Source of the DNA: CAZYLZ01 sp964648335
Lineage (GTDB): Bacteria > Patescibacteriota > Minisyncoccia > Phycocordibacterales > UBA2100
Assembly (NCBI GenBank): GCA_964648335.1
Contig: CAZYLZ010000007.1
Location: forward strand, 3,178 to 67,177
Length of the DNA stretch: 64,000 nt
Direction: 5' to 3'
Part shown: positions 32,993-41,332 of the stretch, one piece after another
Layout: each line of letters opens with the position of its first letter
How positions within the stretch are numbered: position 1 is the stretch's first letter
Notes under the pieces: generated by a model
Seen by the model: only the letters and a program-made list of their open reading frames with translations
Told to the model about the DNA's origin: nothing
The model's database searches: none
Program-made: the position numbers and the translations under genes

Positions 32993-34135
32993 ATGAGCTC
33001 AACCGATTCGTTTACCGAAGTCGCGCGCGCCATCCGAAGTGCGCGAACCTTCGCCAACGTCTTCGGGTCACTTGGCCCAGGAGACGCCATCACCAGACGC
33101 TCCGGCCTGCGAAAGCAGTTCGGCTACCTGGCAAAGATGGTGCATCCTGACCTTGTCGCCACGAAGCATCGTACCGACGCGGCAGAGGTGTTCAAGCTCT
33201 TGAACACCTTGCGGCATGCGGCCGAAGAAGCCATTCAGCAAAATACCTACGATGCGCCCTTCGGATCGACAATCTCGTTCGCCGAGTCGGAAGACGGCGG
33301 CGAACTAGTATCGCCCGCAGGCACGTACCGGCTCAAGGTTGAGCCGCTGTGCCAGGGCGACTTCTCGGTCTTGTATCGCGGCACCAAGCAGGGCGCAAAG
33401 CCCGAGCTGGTGCTCGCCAAGGTCGCGAGCGATCCAACGTCCAATGCATGGCTCGAGAAGGAGGCGGCGCTCTTGCGTACCATCGCAGGAGCAAAGCCAG
33501 ATTCTGCCATCGCGGGCATCCGTCGATTCTTGCCGCAGATCAAGGACACATTCCTGTTCGTCGGCGAGAAGAACACACGCTACCGAACGACGATTTCCGT
33601 CTGGGTTCCCGACATGGTCTCGATAACCGACATCATGAAGGCGTATCCTGCGGGGCTCGACCCGTCCGAGGCGTGGCCGCTGCGACGCATCATTGCGCAG
33701 ACGCTCGCAGCTTCGATGCTCGGCGTCGTACACGGCGCTATCGTTCCCGACCACGTGCTCGTCGATCCCTTCAAGCACGAACCCCTCCATATCGGTTGGG
33801 CACATGCGGTAAAGAAGGGCGAGAAGATCACGCAGATTATCGATCGCTGGCGCGACTGCTATCCGCCCGAGGTCTTTGCTAAGAAGGCTGTCGATCATCG
33901 CACCGACATCTACATGGCGGGCGCGACGATTGTAAAGCTTCTGGGCGGCTCCGTGGAGCGCAAGTCGCTTCCGGCAGCTGTGCCAAAAGAACTGGCAACG
34001 CTCGTGTTGCGTTGTCTCGAAGATTCCCCGAAGAGTCGTCCGCAAGACGGCTTGGAACTCCTGAACGAATTCACTCGCGTCATCAGGAAGATATGGGGGA
34101 GGAACTATCGGGTACTTACCATACCCAATAGTTGA
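32993..34135 (+). CDS. J-domain-like protein fused to a degenerate protein kinase fold
   Basis: The 380-residue protein has an N-terminal J-like helical domain (LRKQFGYLAKMVHPDLV; HPD at residues 51-53) and a kinase-like region from about 100. CQGDFSVLYRG stands in for the glycine loop, LVLAKV for the VAIK strand, and VVHGAIVPDHVLVD for the catalytic loop (HRD Asp and the Asn are missing), with GWAHA in place of DFG and DIYMAGATIVKLLGG for the F-helix. It is therefore probably a pseudokinase. Paired kinase/J and vWA genes like this are known to me from other phyla. AGGAGG precedes the ATG, and the vWA gene follows. Confidence 0.82.
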   Translation: MSSTDSFTEVARAIRSARTFANVFGSLGPGDAITRRSGLRKQFGYLAKMVHPDLVATKHRTDAAEVFKLLNTLRHAAEEAIQQNTYDAPFGSTISFAESEDGGELVSPAGTYRLKVEPLCQGDFSVLYRGTKQGAKPELVLAKVASDPTSNAWLEKEAALLRTIAGAKPDSAIAGIRRFLPQIKDTFLFVGEKNTRYRTTISVWVPDMVSITDIMKAYPAGLDPSEAWPLRRIIAQTLAASMLGVVHGAIVPDHVLVDPFKHEPLHIGWAHAVKKGEKITQIIDRWRDCYPPEVFAKKAVDHRTDIYMAGATIVKLLGGSVERKSLPAAVPKELATLVLRCLEDSPKSRPQDGLELLNEFTRVIRKIWGRNYRVLTIPNS

Positions 34136-34173
34136 TATCAGCGAGAAATCGAAACCTAGAAAAGGAGAACACC

Positions 34174-35184
34174 ATGGGTGGTGGATCTTGGGATACCAAA
34201 TCGTATGTTTCGTCTGCATCGTCGCGTCGCTCGGCCGGCATTGCCGACTTCGATTACGACGCGAAGGTGAAGTCAGGTGCCGCAAGCGGAGTGCACGCGA
34301 GTCTCGATCCTAAGAAGGTCGCAGGTTCGACCAGTCCACTTGCCGGCAAGAACGTGCGCGAAAGCCGCGACGGTCCGGATCATCCGGAATCGCTGCCAAT
34401 CGCGTTCTTCTTCGACGTCACCGGATCTATGGGCGAGATTCCCATCATGCTCCAGAAGAAGGTTGCTACCTTGATGGACGTGATTCTCGCCAAGGCCGGG
34501 GTCAAGGACCCGCAGATCCTGGTGGGTGCCATCGGCGACTCTACCTGCGATCGATATCCGTTCCAGGTGGGCCAATTCGAGTCGGACAACCGATTCGAGG
34601 AAGCTCTCCGTTCGATCATCATCGAACGCGGCGGCGGCGGACAGAACATGGAGTCGTATGCGCTCGCATATCGCTTCATGGCCTATCACACAGCTACCGA
34701 CGCCTGGGAGAAGCGAGGTAAGAAGGGCTATCTCTTCACCATGGGTGACGAGATGCCATGGCCGACCGTGACGTCTCGCGACGTGTACAAGCTCTTCGGA
34801 GTGGAAGCCGCGAAAGATGAGACGGTCGAAGAGCTGCTTGCCAAAGTTCGTGAAAAGTGGGAGGTATTCCACCTGTTCTCGAAGGATGGCAGCTACGCCA
34901 ACGACACAAAGGTCCACGATCGGTGGCGCACACTTCTCGGCGAGCGCTTCGTGATGGTCGAGGACTCGTCCCTGGTCTGCGAGATCATTGCCGGCCTCGT
35001 CCACATGCTCGAGACTGCAGCCGACGTCGACACTGTCGTCGCCGACATCGGGGTCAAGGGTGCCGCCGGAGCGGCCGTGAAAAACGCGCTCGTGCCGGTG
35101 GCGCGCTCGGTAGTGCCGTCGCATGTCGCCAAAGGCACGCTCGCTCACAAGAAGGGAAAGACTCCGGGCGTAAGCAGGATCTGA
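34174..35184 (+). CDS. vWA domain protein (GGGSWD family)
   Basis: The 336-residue protein has a conserved N-terminal tail (GGGSWDTKSY, FDYDAKVKSG, VHASLDPKKV, RESRDGPDHPESLP) and a vWA domain with the MIDAS start DVTGS (Asp81, Thr83, Ser85) and later GAIGDSTCDR and GGGGQNMESY. vWA domains bind metal and assemble protein complexes. The start at 34174 has AAAGGAG 7 bases upstream. It likely works with the adjacent J/pseudokinase protein, and perhaps with the nearby AAA+ ATPase, since AAA+/vWA pairing is a recurrent theme. It ends with a strong terminator. Confidence 0.87.
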   Translation: MGGGSWDTKSYVSSASSRRSAGIADFDYDAKVKSGAASGVHASLDPKKVAGSTSPLAGKNVRESRDGPDHPESLPIAFFFDVTGSMGEIPIMLQKKVATLMDVILAKAGVKDPQILVGAIGDSTCDRYPFQVGQFESDNRFEEALRSIIIERGGGGQNMESYALAYRFMAYHTATDAWEKRGKKGYLFTMGDEMPWPTVTSRDVYKLFGVEAAKDETVEELLAKVREKWEVFHLFSKDGSYANDTKVHDRWRTLLGERFVMVEDSSLVCEIIAGLVHMLETAADVDTVVADIGVKGAAGAAVKNALVPVARSVVPSHVAKGTLAHKKGKTPGVSRI

Positions 35185-35216
35185 TGATCATGCACGCGTA
35201 ACCGGATCACAACAGA

Positions 35217-35250
35217 CCGAGCGAGCGCGATGCTCGCTCGGTTTTCTTTT
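35217..35250 (+). terminator. Intrinsic terminator after the vWA gene
   Basis: CCGAGCGAGC-GCGAT-GCTCGCTCGG followed by TTTTCTTTTT. Confidence 0.88.
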
Positions 35251-35276
35251 TGCTCAAATGACAATGGAGAGAACAA

Positions 35277-36617
35277 ATGGAACTCGAAAAGAAGGCGACT
35301 ATCGTCGCCGATCTAGGATTCGGCGACGCTGGCAAGGGTACAATCGTTGACTATCTCGCTCGCACAAGCGCGGTCGCAGCAGTCGTTCGCTTTAACGGAG
35401 GGGGTCAGGCGGCGCACAACGTGGTGTTGCCCGATGGGCGTCATCACACCTTCTCGCAGTTTGGTGCCGGCTCGTTTGTGAGCGGCGTCAAGACGCACCT
35501 GTCGCGGTACGTGCTCGTCGATCTACCTGCCCTCATGACCGAGGCGCGGCATCTGGCTGGGCTCGGCGTTACTGATGCCTTGGCACGTCTCACTATTGAC
35601 GGCGATGCTGTCTTGGTGACGCCGATGCACAAGGCGGCAAACCGGATTCGCGAAACGCTTCGCGGTTCTGGCAAGCACGGAAGCTGTGGCATGGGCATCG
35701 GGGAGACCATGGCAGACACTATCGCGTTCCCACATCGCACGATACGGATGCGCGATGTCCGTACGCCCGAAGTGCTCGTCGAAAAACTGCGTTTCTTCCA
35801 GAAGCTCAAGCTCGACGAGTTCGGCCCGATGCTGAGTGCGGGCGCTCTTGATGCATCGCTTGCCGAGGAGATAAAGCTCCTGACGGCACACGATACTCCC
35901 AATGCGTGCGCGCTTACGTTTTGGCAGATTGGCATGCGATTGCGCATAGTCGACACGCCATACCTCGCACGACTCGCGAGAGAAGGTTCACTCGTGTTCG
36001 AAGGTGCGCAGGGCGTACTTTTGGACGAGTGGCACGGCCTCCATCCGTTTACGACTTGGAGCACTACCACGCCCGCTAATGCGCGGATACTCCTCGCAGA
36101 GATCGGGTATCGCGACCAAGTAGAGACTATCGGCGTGGTGCGAACGTACCAAACTCGCCACGGTGCAGGGCCTCTGCCCACTGAAGAGAAGGGTATGAGT
36201 TCGCTCATGCCCGATCTGCATAACGGCACCGGTCGCTGGCAAGACGACTTCCGTGTCGGTTGGCTCGATGCAGTGCTCACACGCTACGCGATCGAGGTGA
36301 GCGATGGTGTCGATAGTATCGCACTCACGCATCTCGATCGGATTCCTGCAAAGCCGCAGATCGCGTGCACGTACGCAGATGCGGACGGGTCGCCGATCAT
36401 GCTGCGCAAAAAGGCGATGCTCACAGACCTGCGTGAACAAGAGGCGCTCACGCGGCTTGTCGCTCGCGCACATCCGCAGTACCGCTCGGTACCGACGAAC
36501 GACCGTGGGTTTATCGCGGCTGTCGAGCGAGAGCTCGGCGTTCACGTATCGATCGCGTCATACGGCCATACATGGCTTGCCAAGCGGAAGCTTAGTCGGC
36601 TTGCGCGATGTGCCTAA
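35277..36617 (+). CDS. Divergent adenylosuccinate synthetase-like protein
   Basis: The 446-residue protein follows PurA throughout: GFGDAGKGTIVDYL (PurA GDEGKGK), RFNGGGQAAHNVV, GSCGMGIGETMADT, VFEGAQGVLLDEWHG, GVVRTYQTRHGAGPLPTEEKG and VGWLDAVLTRYAIEVSDGVDSIALTHLD. PurA joins IMP and aspartate using GTP. Here several usually fixed residues differ (GDEGKGK becomes GDAGKGT; NAGHT becomes QAAHN), so substrate or nucleotide use may have changed. The catalytic Asp is kept, unlike phage PurZ. No other purine gene is nearby. GGAGAG precedes the ATG. I keep the symbol blank for this reason. Confidence 0.82.
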   Translation: MELEKKATIVADLGFGDAGKGTIVDYLARTSAVAAVVRFNGGGQAAHNVVLPDGRHHTFSQFGAGSFVSGVKTHLSRYVLVDLPALMTEARHLAGLGVTDALARLTIDGDAVLVTPMHKAANRIRETLRGSGKHGSCGMGIGETMADTIAFPHRTIRMRDVRTPEVLVEKLRFFQKLKLDEFGPMLSAGALDASLAEEIKLLTAHDTPNACALTFWQIGMRLRIVDTPYLARLAREGSLVFEGAQGVLLDEWHGLHPFTTWSTTTPANARILLAEIGYRDQVETIGVVRTYQTRHGAGPLPTEEKGMSSLMPDLHNGTGRWQDDFRVGWLDAVLTRYAIEVSDGVDSIALTHLDRIPAKPQIACTYADADGSPIMLRKKAMLTDLREQEALTRLVARAHPQYRSVPTNDRGFIAAVERELGVHVSIASYGHTWLAKRKLSRLARCA

Positions 36618-36626
36618 CCAACTTCG

Positions 36627-36664
36627 GACCCCGTATTGCCTGATGGCTGTGCGGGGTCTTTTTT
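36627..36664 (+). terminator. Intrinsic terminator
   Basis: GACCCCG pairs with CGGGGTC across an 18-base loop and is followed by TTTTTT. Confidence 0.75.
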
Positions 36665-36728
36665 ATACCGCTTTTCGTCCTTCATCTGCCTGTTGTGGTG
36701 CCGACAGGCTGTTTGCTATACTCATATC

Positions 36729-37244
36729 ATGAATAAAAATCTCATTCCGGTAATTGTCGGTGGGCTCCTGCTCGCATTCGTCGCATTTGGCGTATGGTAC
36801 TCGGTAGGCCGCTTGGCTGTAACGAACATCGGAGAGAACACACAGACTGTATTGAGCGTGGTGACTACCTTTGGACAGCAGATGGAAAAAGTACCGCTGT
36901 TGGCGAGTAAGGAAGAACTGACCTCTGCGATGCAGGAGGCATACGGGCCGTACGTTGACGTCGCACTTATCTCTAAATGGCTCGATGTGCCCGCGAGTGC
37001 ACCGGGACGTAAGACTTCAAGTCCGTGGCCGGCACGCATAGACGTATCCGATGTCGTCCCGAACGATGACGGCTCATATACTGTAAAAGGCAATGTCGTC
37101 GAAGTCACGAGCGCAGAAGCCACCAACCAGGATGCAACGATGTATCCGGTATCGCTTACGCTTATACAGCGAAACGACAAGTGGATCATAACGACGTTCG
37201 ACATGGTTGAGCCAGCGCCGGCAACGTCGACACAGACACGATAA
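36729..37244 (+). CDS. Hypothetical single-pass membrane protein
   Basis: The 171-residue protein has an N-terminal hydrophobic anchor (about residues 5-25) and a soluble outward-facing domain ending in strands SYTVKGNVVEV and KWIITTFDMVE, like an NTF2/SnoaL-type fold, though this is not certain. ATG 36729 follows TATACT (36717-36722) by 6 bases (leaderless). The thioredoxin-like gene starts 49 bases after its stop and may be on the same transcript. Confidence 0.72.
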   Translation: MNKNLIPVIVGGLLLAFVAFGVWYSVGRLAVTNIGENTQTVLSVVTTFGQQMEKVPLLASKEELTSAMQEAYGPYVDVALISKWLDVPASAPGRKTSSPWPARIDVSDVVPNDDGSYTVKGNVVEVTSAEATNQDATMYPVSLTLIQRNDKWIITTFDMVEPAPATSTQTR

Positions 37245-37293
37245 TCGGGGGGATATCGAGGAGAGCGTATGTGCGGGGAACGTTCGACACGTC

Positions 37294-38448
37294 ATGAACA
37301 AACAAAACCTATACCTCGTCATCGCGCTCGTCTTCATAGTGGGTGGTATCTCTCTCATTAATGCACAAAAAGTAGAACGGGGAAGCGCTGTCGCCCAGGA
37401 TATTCTTATAGATGATAGGGTGCGCACTACCGCGGAAAACGACGTTTCCACAACCGATTCAGATACGGCGAACAATCCGCTGATACAAGGTCGTAGCGCA
37501 CGTGTCCAACAGAAAGAGAAGACCTACGAACGAGCGAAGGAGATCACCACCCCCGACGGATTCGTGAACACAAAGCCGTTCGCCTTGAAGGACATCATAG
37601 GGGACAAGGTGGTGCTCATCGATTTCTGGACATACTCGTGCATCAACTGTCAGCGCACCTTCCCCTATCTGCGGGCCTGGTATGCGAAGTATAAGGACGA
37701 CGGACTCGTCATCGTCGGGATCCACACTCCCGAGTTCGCCTTTGAACGCGAACTTTCTAATGTGAAGAGTGCGTCGGCCAAGTTCGGTCTCGAGTACCCG
37801 ATTGTGCTCGATAACGACTACTCCACCTGGGGCGCCTACAAGAACCAGTATTGGCCGCGCGAATACCTTATCGACGCCGACGGCTTCATCGTGCACGACC
37901 ACATCGGCGAGGGCGGATATGCCGAGACAGAAAAGGCGATTGTGGCGGCGCTAAACGAGCGCAAGCGTCTGCGCAAAGAGAAAGAACTTGCATACGTGCC
38001 GACGGCGCCTGTGGACGCCATCGCACCATCTAACGGCGTCTCGCCCGAGACCTACTTTGGATTTGGCCGAAGAGACGACACACAGATTGCGAATAAAGGT
38101 GCTCCGACATGCGACGGTAGTACCTGTGACTTCGTCGCCAAGGATTCGCTCGAAAAGAATCAGTACGCACTTGGAGGTTCGTGGCAGACCGATCAGGACT
38201 CGATAGAGTCAAAATCGGCAAGCACCATAACTTTCAAGGCGCATACCAAGATGATGTATCTCGTGGCACAGGCGAAATCGGGGACACTACCGGTGCGTGT
38301 ATATGTCGACGGCACCTTGACCAAGACGCTCTCCGTGAAGGATTCTACGCTCTACGACATCGCGGCATTCTCCGGCGTGGAAGACCATTTGATAGAGCTT
38401 AAGGCCGATAAGCCGGGCCTTATCGTATTCACGTTTACGTTCGGCTAA
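37294..38448 (+). CDS. Membrane-anchored DipZ-like thioredoxin-family protein
   Basis: The 384-residue protein has an N-terminal anchor (about residues 5-24), a linker, and an AhpC/TSA-TlpA-type thioredoxin domain with redox Cys116-Cys119 in FWTYSCINCQRTFPYL, followed by WPREYLIDADG. A C-terminal beta-rich domain (about 240-384) matches the extension of DipZ proteins. It should reduce disulfides outside the membrane. The CcdA-like gene nine bases downstream would pass electrons to it from cytoplasmic thioredoxin; in DipZ the two are one protein. Confidence 0.87.
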   Translation: MNKQNLYLVIALVFIVGGISLINAQKVERGSAVAQDILIDDRVRTTAENDVSTTDSDTANNPLIQGRSARVQQKEKTYERAKEITTPDGFVNTKPFALKDIIGDKVVLIDFWTYSCINCQRTFPYLRAWYAKYKDDGLVIVGIHTPEFAFERELSNVKSASAKFGLEYPIVLDNDYSTWGAYKNQYWPREYLIDADGFIVHDHIGEGGYAETEKAIVAALNERKRLRKEKELAYVPTAPVDAIAPSNGVSPETYFGFGRRDDTQIANKGAPTCDGSTCDFVAKDSLEKNQYALGGSWQTDQDSIESKSASTITFKAHTKMMYLVAQAKSGTLPVRVYVDGTLTKTLSVKDSTLYDIAAFSGVEDHLIELKADKPGLIVFTFTFG

Positions 38449-38457
38449 CACCTCGTT

Positions 38458-39162
38458 ATGGACTCATCACTCACTCTTTGGTTCACTTTTGTCGCTGGCA
38501 TCGTCTCGTTTCTTTCGCCGTGCGTGCTGCCGCTCATTCCCGGGTTCTTGTCGTATCTCGCTGGGACGAGCGGAGGACAGCCGTCGCGCGGGCGCATCTT
38601 CGTTAACACAGTCTTCTTCGTAATCGGCTTTGCGGTCGTCTTCTCGCTCATCGGCGTGCTTCTCAATTCGCTGTTGGCGCCGTTTGCCGAGAGTGCGAAA
38701 ATCTGGCTCGGGTATGTGGGCGGCGCCATCATAATCTTCTTCGGCCTCGTGTTGTCGGGTCTCTTGCATGTGAAGTTTCTCGAGAAGGAGCACAAGCTCT
38801 CGGTCCAGAAGACCCGCTCCGAATTCCTGACATCGTTTCTCTTCGGCGCAGCATTCGCTGCCGGGTGGTCGCCGTGCGTGGGCGCAGTCCTAGGCGCAGT
38901 ACTCACGCTTGCCGCATCGAATCCGGGACAGTCATTCATACTCTTGCTCTCGTACACCATGGGACTTGGCGTGCCATTTCTTGTCGTCGGGCTCTTTACC
39001 GACCGCGCCGACAGGCTCATACAGCGGTACGCAGGGGCTCTTGTCTGGATCAATCGTATCTTCGGGGTGTTTCTCATCCTCATCGGCATGCTCATATTTA
39101 CGGGGCAGCTATCGCTTTTGGCGAACCTTTCGATACTCAACAGTATCCTGCTCGCGCGGTAG
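38458..39162 (+). CDS. ccdA: CcdA/DsbD-type transmembrane electron transporter
   Basis: The 234-residue protein has six hydrophobic segments and the paired CcdA motifs: FLSPCVLPLIPG (Cys22) and GWSPCVGAVLG (Cys140), the cysteines that carry reducing equivalents across the membrane. It starts 9 bases after the DipZ-like thioredoxin gene, its likely partner. No cytochrome c genes are in the window, so a general extracytoplasmic thiol-reduction role is more likely than cytochrome maturation. Confidence 0.93.
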   Translation: MDSSLTLWFTFVAGIVSFLSPCVLPLIPGFLSYLAGTSGGQPSRGRIFVNTVFFVIGFAVVFSLIGVLLNSLLAPFAESAKIWLGYVGGAIIIFFGLVLSGLLHVKFLEKEHKLSVQKTRSEFLTSFLFGAAFAAGWSPCVGAVLGAVLTLAASNPGQSFILLLSYTMGLGVPFLVVGLFTDRADRLIQRYAGALVWINRIFGVFLILIGMLIFTGQLSLLANLSILNSILLAR

Positions 39163-39194
39163 TTCACCCAGTGTGGCAGTGGTACAATGGCTGC

Positions 39195-39521
39195 ATGACC
39201 TTCATGCATTGGATAGCTTCGACGCTCGCGATACTCATCGCGGCGTACATAATTCCGGGTGTCGACGTGACCTTGGTCGGTGCGGTCGTGTTGGCCGTCG
39301 TTCTCGGCATCATTAACCTCTTCATAAAGCCGATACTCACGATACTTACACTGCCGCTTACCATCGTGACCTTGGGTCTCTTCTCGCTCGTGCTTAATGC
39401 TGGCCTCATCATGCTGGCGGCTTACGTGGTCCCGGGGTTCATCGTCACCGGTTTCTTGCCGGCCTTGCTGTTCTCGATTGTCCTATCTCTCATAAATGCG
39501 CTTTTCACCCGGCTTGTGTAG
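39195..39521 (+). CDS. Phage holin family 4 (YvlD-like) membrane protein
   Basis: The 108-residue protein is four hydrophobic helices with short loops. The LGIINLFIKPILTILTLPLT core and GLFSLVLNAGLIMLAAY segment are typical of the phage-holin-4 superfamily (YvlD type), chromosomal membrane proteins of unknown function. ATG 39195 follows TACAAT (39183-39188) by 6 bases (leaderless). Confidence 0.88.
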   Translation: MTFMHWIASTLAILIAAYIIPGVDVTLVGAVVLAVVLGIINLFIKPILTILTLPLTIVTLGLFSLVLNAGLIMLAAYVVPGFIVTGFLPALLFSIVLSLINALFTRLV

Positions 39522-39532
39522 TCGGATTTGTT

Positions 39533-40156
39533 ATGCCGAGCGACACGTCAGGGATGGTGGTGGTGGACATGCTCTCGAATCTTTCGTACGTCGGCGTGTT
39601 CTTCGCCGTTATGACGGCTGGCTACATCATTCCGATCCCAGAGGAGATATTCTTGCTTTCGGTCGGTTACCTCGGTGCAATCGGCGTAATCAATCCGTTC
39701 GTGGGGCTCATGGTATCCATCGCGGCGCTTCTTGTGGGCGACAGCATAGTCTTTGCACTCGCTCGGCACGGCTTTCCGTACGCGGCGCGCATGTACACAC
39801 GCCTCCTCAAGACACACCTGGGCCGCAAGTTCAAGATGCGCTCGGAAGACCATCTTTCGCAGTCGGTATTCATGCTGCGGTTCATCCCGGGACTACGCTT
39901 CTTGTCGCCGCTTATGGCGGCCATGCACAAGGTCTCATTCGTGCGCTTCTTTTTCATCGATCTTCTGGCCATTACCGCATACAGTGCCATCTACATCCTC
40001 GTAGGCTATCATCTGAGCGATTCGTTCTTGCGCATCATGGTGCGCGTCGAAGAGATGCGTCACGTTATATTCTCGGGTATCCTGTTCATCGTCGCGATCA
40101 TAATCATCTCGTGGGCGTACAAGGTAGCCATGCATCTTGAAGAAGAGGCGTCCTGA
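39533..40156 (+). CDS. DedA family membrane protein
   Basis: The 207-residue protein has about five hydrophobic segments and DedA/VTT features: the re-entrant IPIPEEIFLL segment, GDSIVFALARHG, and FMLRFIPGLRFLSPLMAA (the family Arg-x-x-P-G-x-R pattern). Some DedA proteins act as lipid scramblases or flippases. It starts 11 bases after the holin-like gene and is probably co-transcribed. Confidence 0.88.
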   Translation: MPSDTSGMVVVDMLSNLSYVGVFFAVMTAGYIIPIPEEIFLLSVGYLGAIGVINPFVGLMVSIAALLVGDSIVFALARHGFPYAARMYTRLLKTHLGRKFKMRSEDHLSQSVFMLRFIPGLRFLSPLMAAMHKVSFVRFFFIDLLAITAYSAIYILVGYHLSDSFLRIMVRVEEMRHVIFSGILFIVAIIIISWAYKVAMHLEEEAS

Positions 40157-40195
40157 GTAACTTGTATCTTGCGGTATTTACCGTAAGGTAGCTCC

Positions 40196-40618
40196 ATGAC
40201 GAACGAAGCATTCGAGCTCCTCGTAGAAGAAGAATTTCCCAAGGCAATCCCACCTGCGTATCGCGAGCGCATCAAGAATGTCGCTTTTCTAATAGACGAC
40301 GAGCCTTCGGCAGAGGTTAGAAAGCGCGAGGCATTGGGCCCTGACGAGACATTGCTGGGCTACTACCAAGGCATTCCTGCTACCGAGCGCGGAGACATGT
40401 ACGGCGTCGGGATGGTGCTGCCAGACACGATTACGCTCTACCGCCTTCCTATTCTTGACGCCGCAGAAGACGATGGAGGAGGCGAGGAGGCTCTACGCAA
40501 AGTGATCCGCGAGACGATCTGGCACGAGGTCGGCCACTACTTTGGGCTCGACGAGCACGAGGTGCAGCATCGCGAGCGCATCCGTGACTCGCGCAGCGCT
40601 GGACCGTCGAATGACTGA
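40196..40618 (+). CDS. Minimal metalloprotease-like protein
   Basis: The 140-residue soluble protein has WHEVGHYFGLDEHE, an HExxHxxGxxE zinc motif, near its C-terminus, preceded by LLGYYQGIPATER and DTITLYRLPI. This is the minimal MMP-like (metallopeptidase family, former DUF1025) pattern. No signal peptide, so it is cytoplasmic; substrates are unknown. TAAGGT ends 6 bases before the ATG. Confidence 0.88.
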   Translation: MTNEAFELLVEEEFPKAIPPAYRERIKNVAFLIDDEPSAEVRKREALGPDETLLGYYQGIPATERGDMYGVGMVLPDTITLYRLPILDAAEDDGGGEEALRKVIRETIWHEVGHYFGLDEHEVQHRERIRDSRSAGPSND

Positions 40619-40630
40619 TATCATACGCCT

Positions 40631-41287
40631 ATGATCAAAGCGGCACTCTTCGATTTTGACGGAACGATCGTCGATTCGCTCGGGAACCTGCACGGTGTCT
40701 GGAAGAAGACGCTCACCAAGCATGGACTCGATCTTTCTGACGAAGAGATTGTAAACAACGTGTATTACGCAAGCCGCGAAGAGCGTGCAGAACGCTACGG
40801 CGTAGACGCCGACGCCCTCGCCGCTTCGTACTACGAAATCATGGCAACGAGCTACCGCGAGTACCAGGCGCACGAACACGTACGCAAAACATTTGAAGAC
40901 TTGCAGGGAAGGGGCGTACGGTTGGCTGTTGTCACCTCGGCACGTGCAGCGATTGTCAAAGAAGTGCTCGAAAAGCTAGAGCTCATAGGGCATTTCGAGA
41001 TTGTCTTGGGAGCCGACGACGTTACGCACAAAAAACCCGACCCCGAGATAGTTCATCTGGCAATGAAGCGCCTCGGTGTCATGCCCGACGAGACCGTCAT
41101 CATCGGCGATTCCGAGGCAGACGTGCTTGCAGGAAAGCGAGCCGGTATCGCGACAGTTCTCTTTGAGCCGGTGCACAACAGAACGTACGCAAACATAGAG
41201 CGCGCAGCGGCGCATGGTCCCGATATCCGCATTGCGCACTTCTCGGAGCTTGTTCCTGCGTTGATCGCATGCGCCCTTCTCGGGTAA
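40631..41287 (+). CDS. HAD-superfamily phosphatase
   Basis: The 218-residue protein has the HAD motifs in order: DFDGTIVDS (nucleophile Asp), VVTSARA (motif II), KKPDPEI (motif III Lys) and IIGDSEADVLAGKRAG (motif IV). The helical cap between the first two is of the phosphoglycolate-phosphatase/beta-phosphoglucomutase type. It dephosphorylates a small metabolite that cannot be named. TATCAT ends 6 bases before ATG 40631 (leaderless). Confidence 0.9.
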   Translation: MIKAALFDFDGTIVDSLGNLHGVWKKTLTKHGLDLSDEEIVNNVYYASREERAERYGVDADALAASYYEIMATSYREYQAHEHVRKTFEDLQGRGVRLAVVTSARAAIVKEVLEKLELIGHFEIVLGADDVTHKKPDPEIVHLAMKRLGVMPDETVIIGDSEADVLAGKRAGIATVLFEPVHNRTYANIERAAAHGPDIRIAHFSELVPALIACALLG

Positions 41288-41332
41288 CTTGCGCCGATGC
41301 ACAGCCCCGACAGTAGGGTGTAGAATAGGTGC

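Noticed and set aside
35277..36617. PurZ-type (2-aminoadenine) synthetase, suggested by the MazG-like gene in the same window
   Set aside because: The catalytic Asp of PurA is present (GFGDAGKG), whereas PurZ replaces it, and the MazG-like gene is 30 kb away with a different partner.
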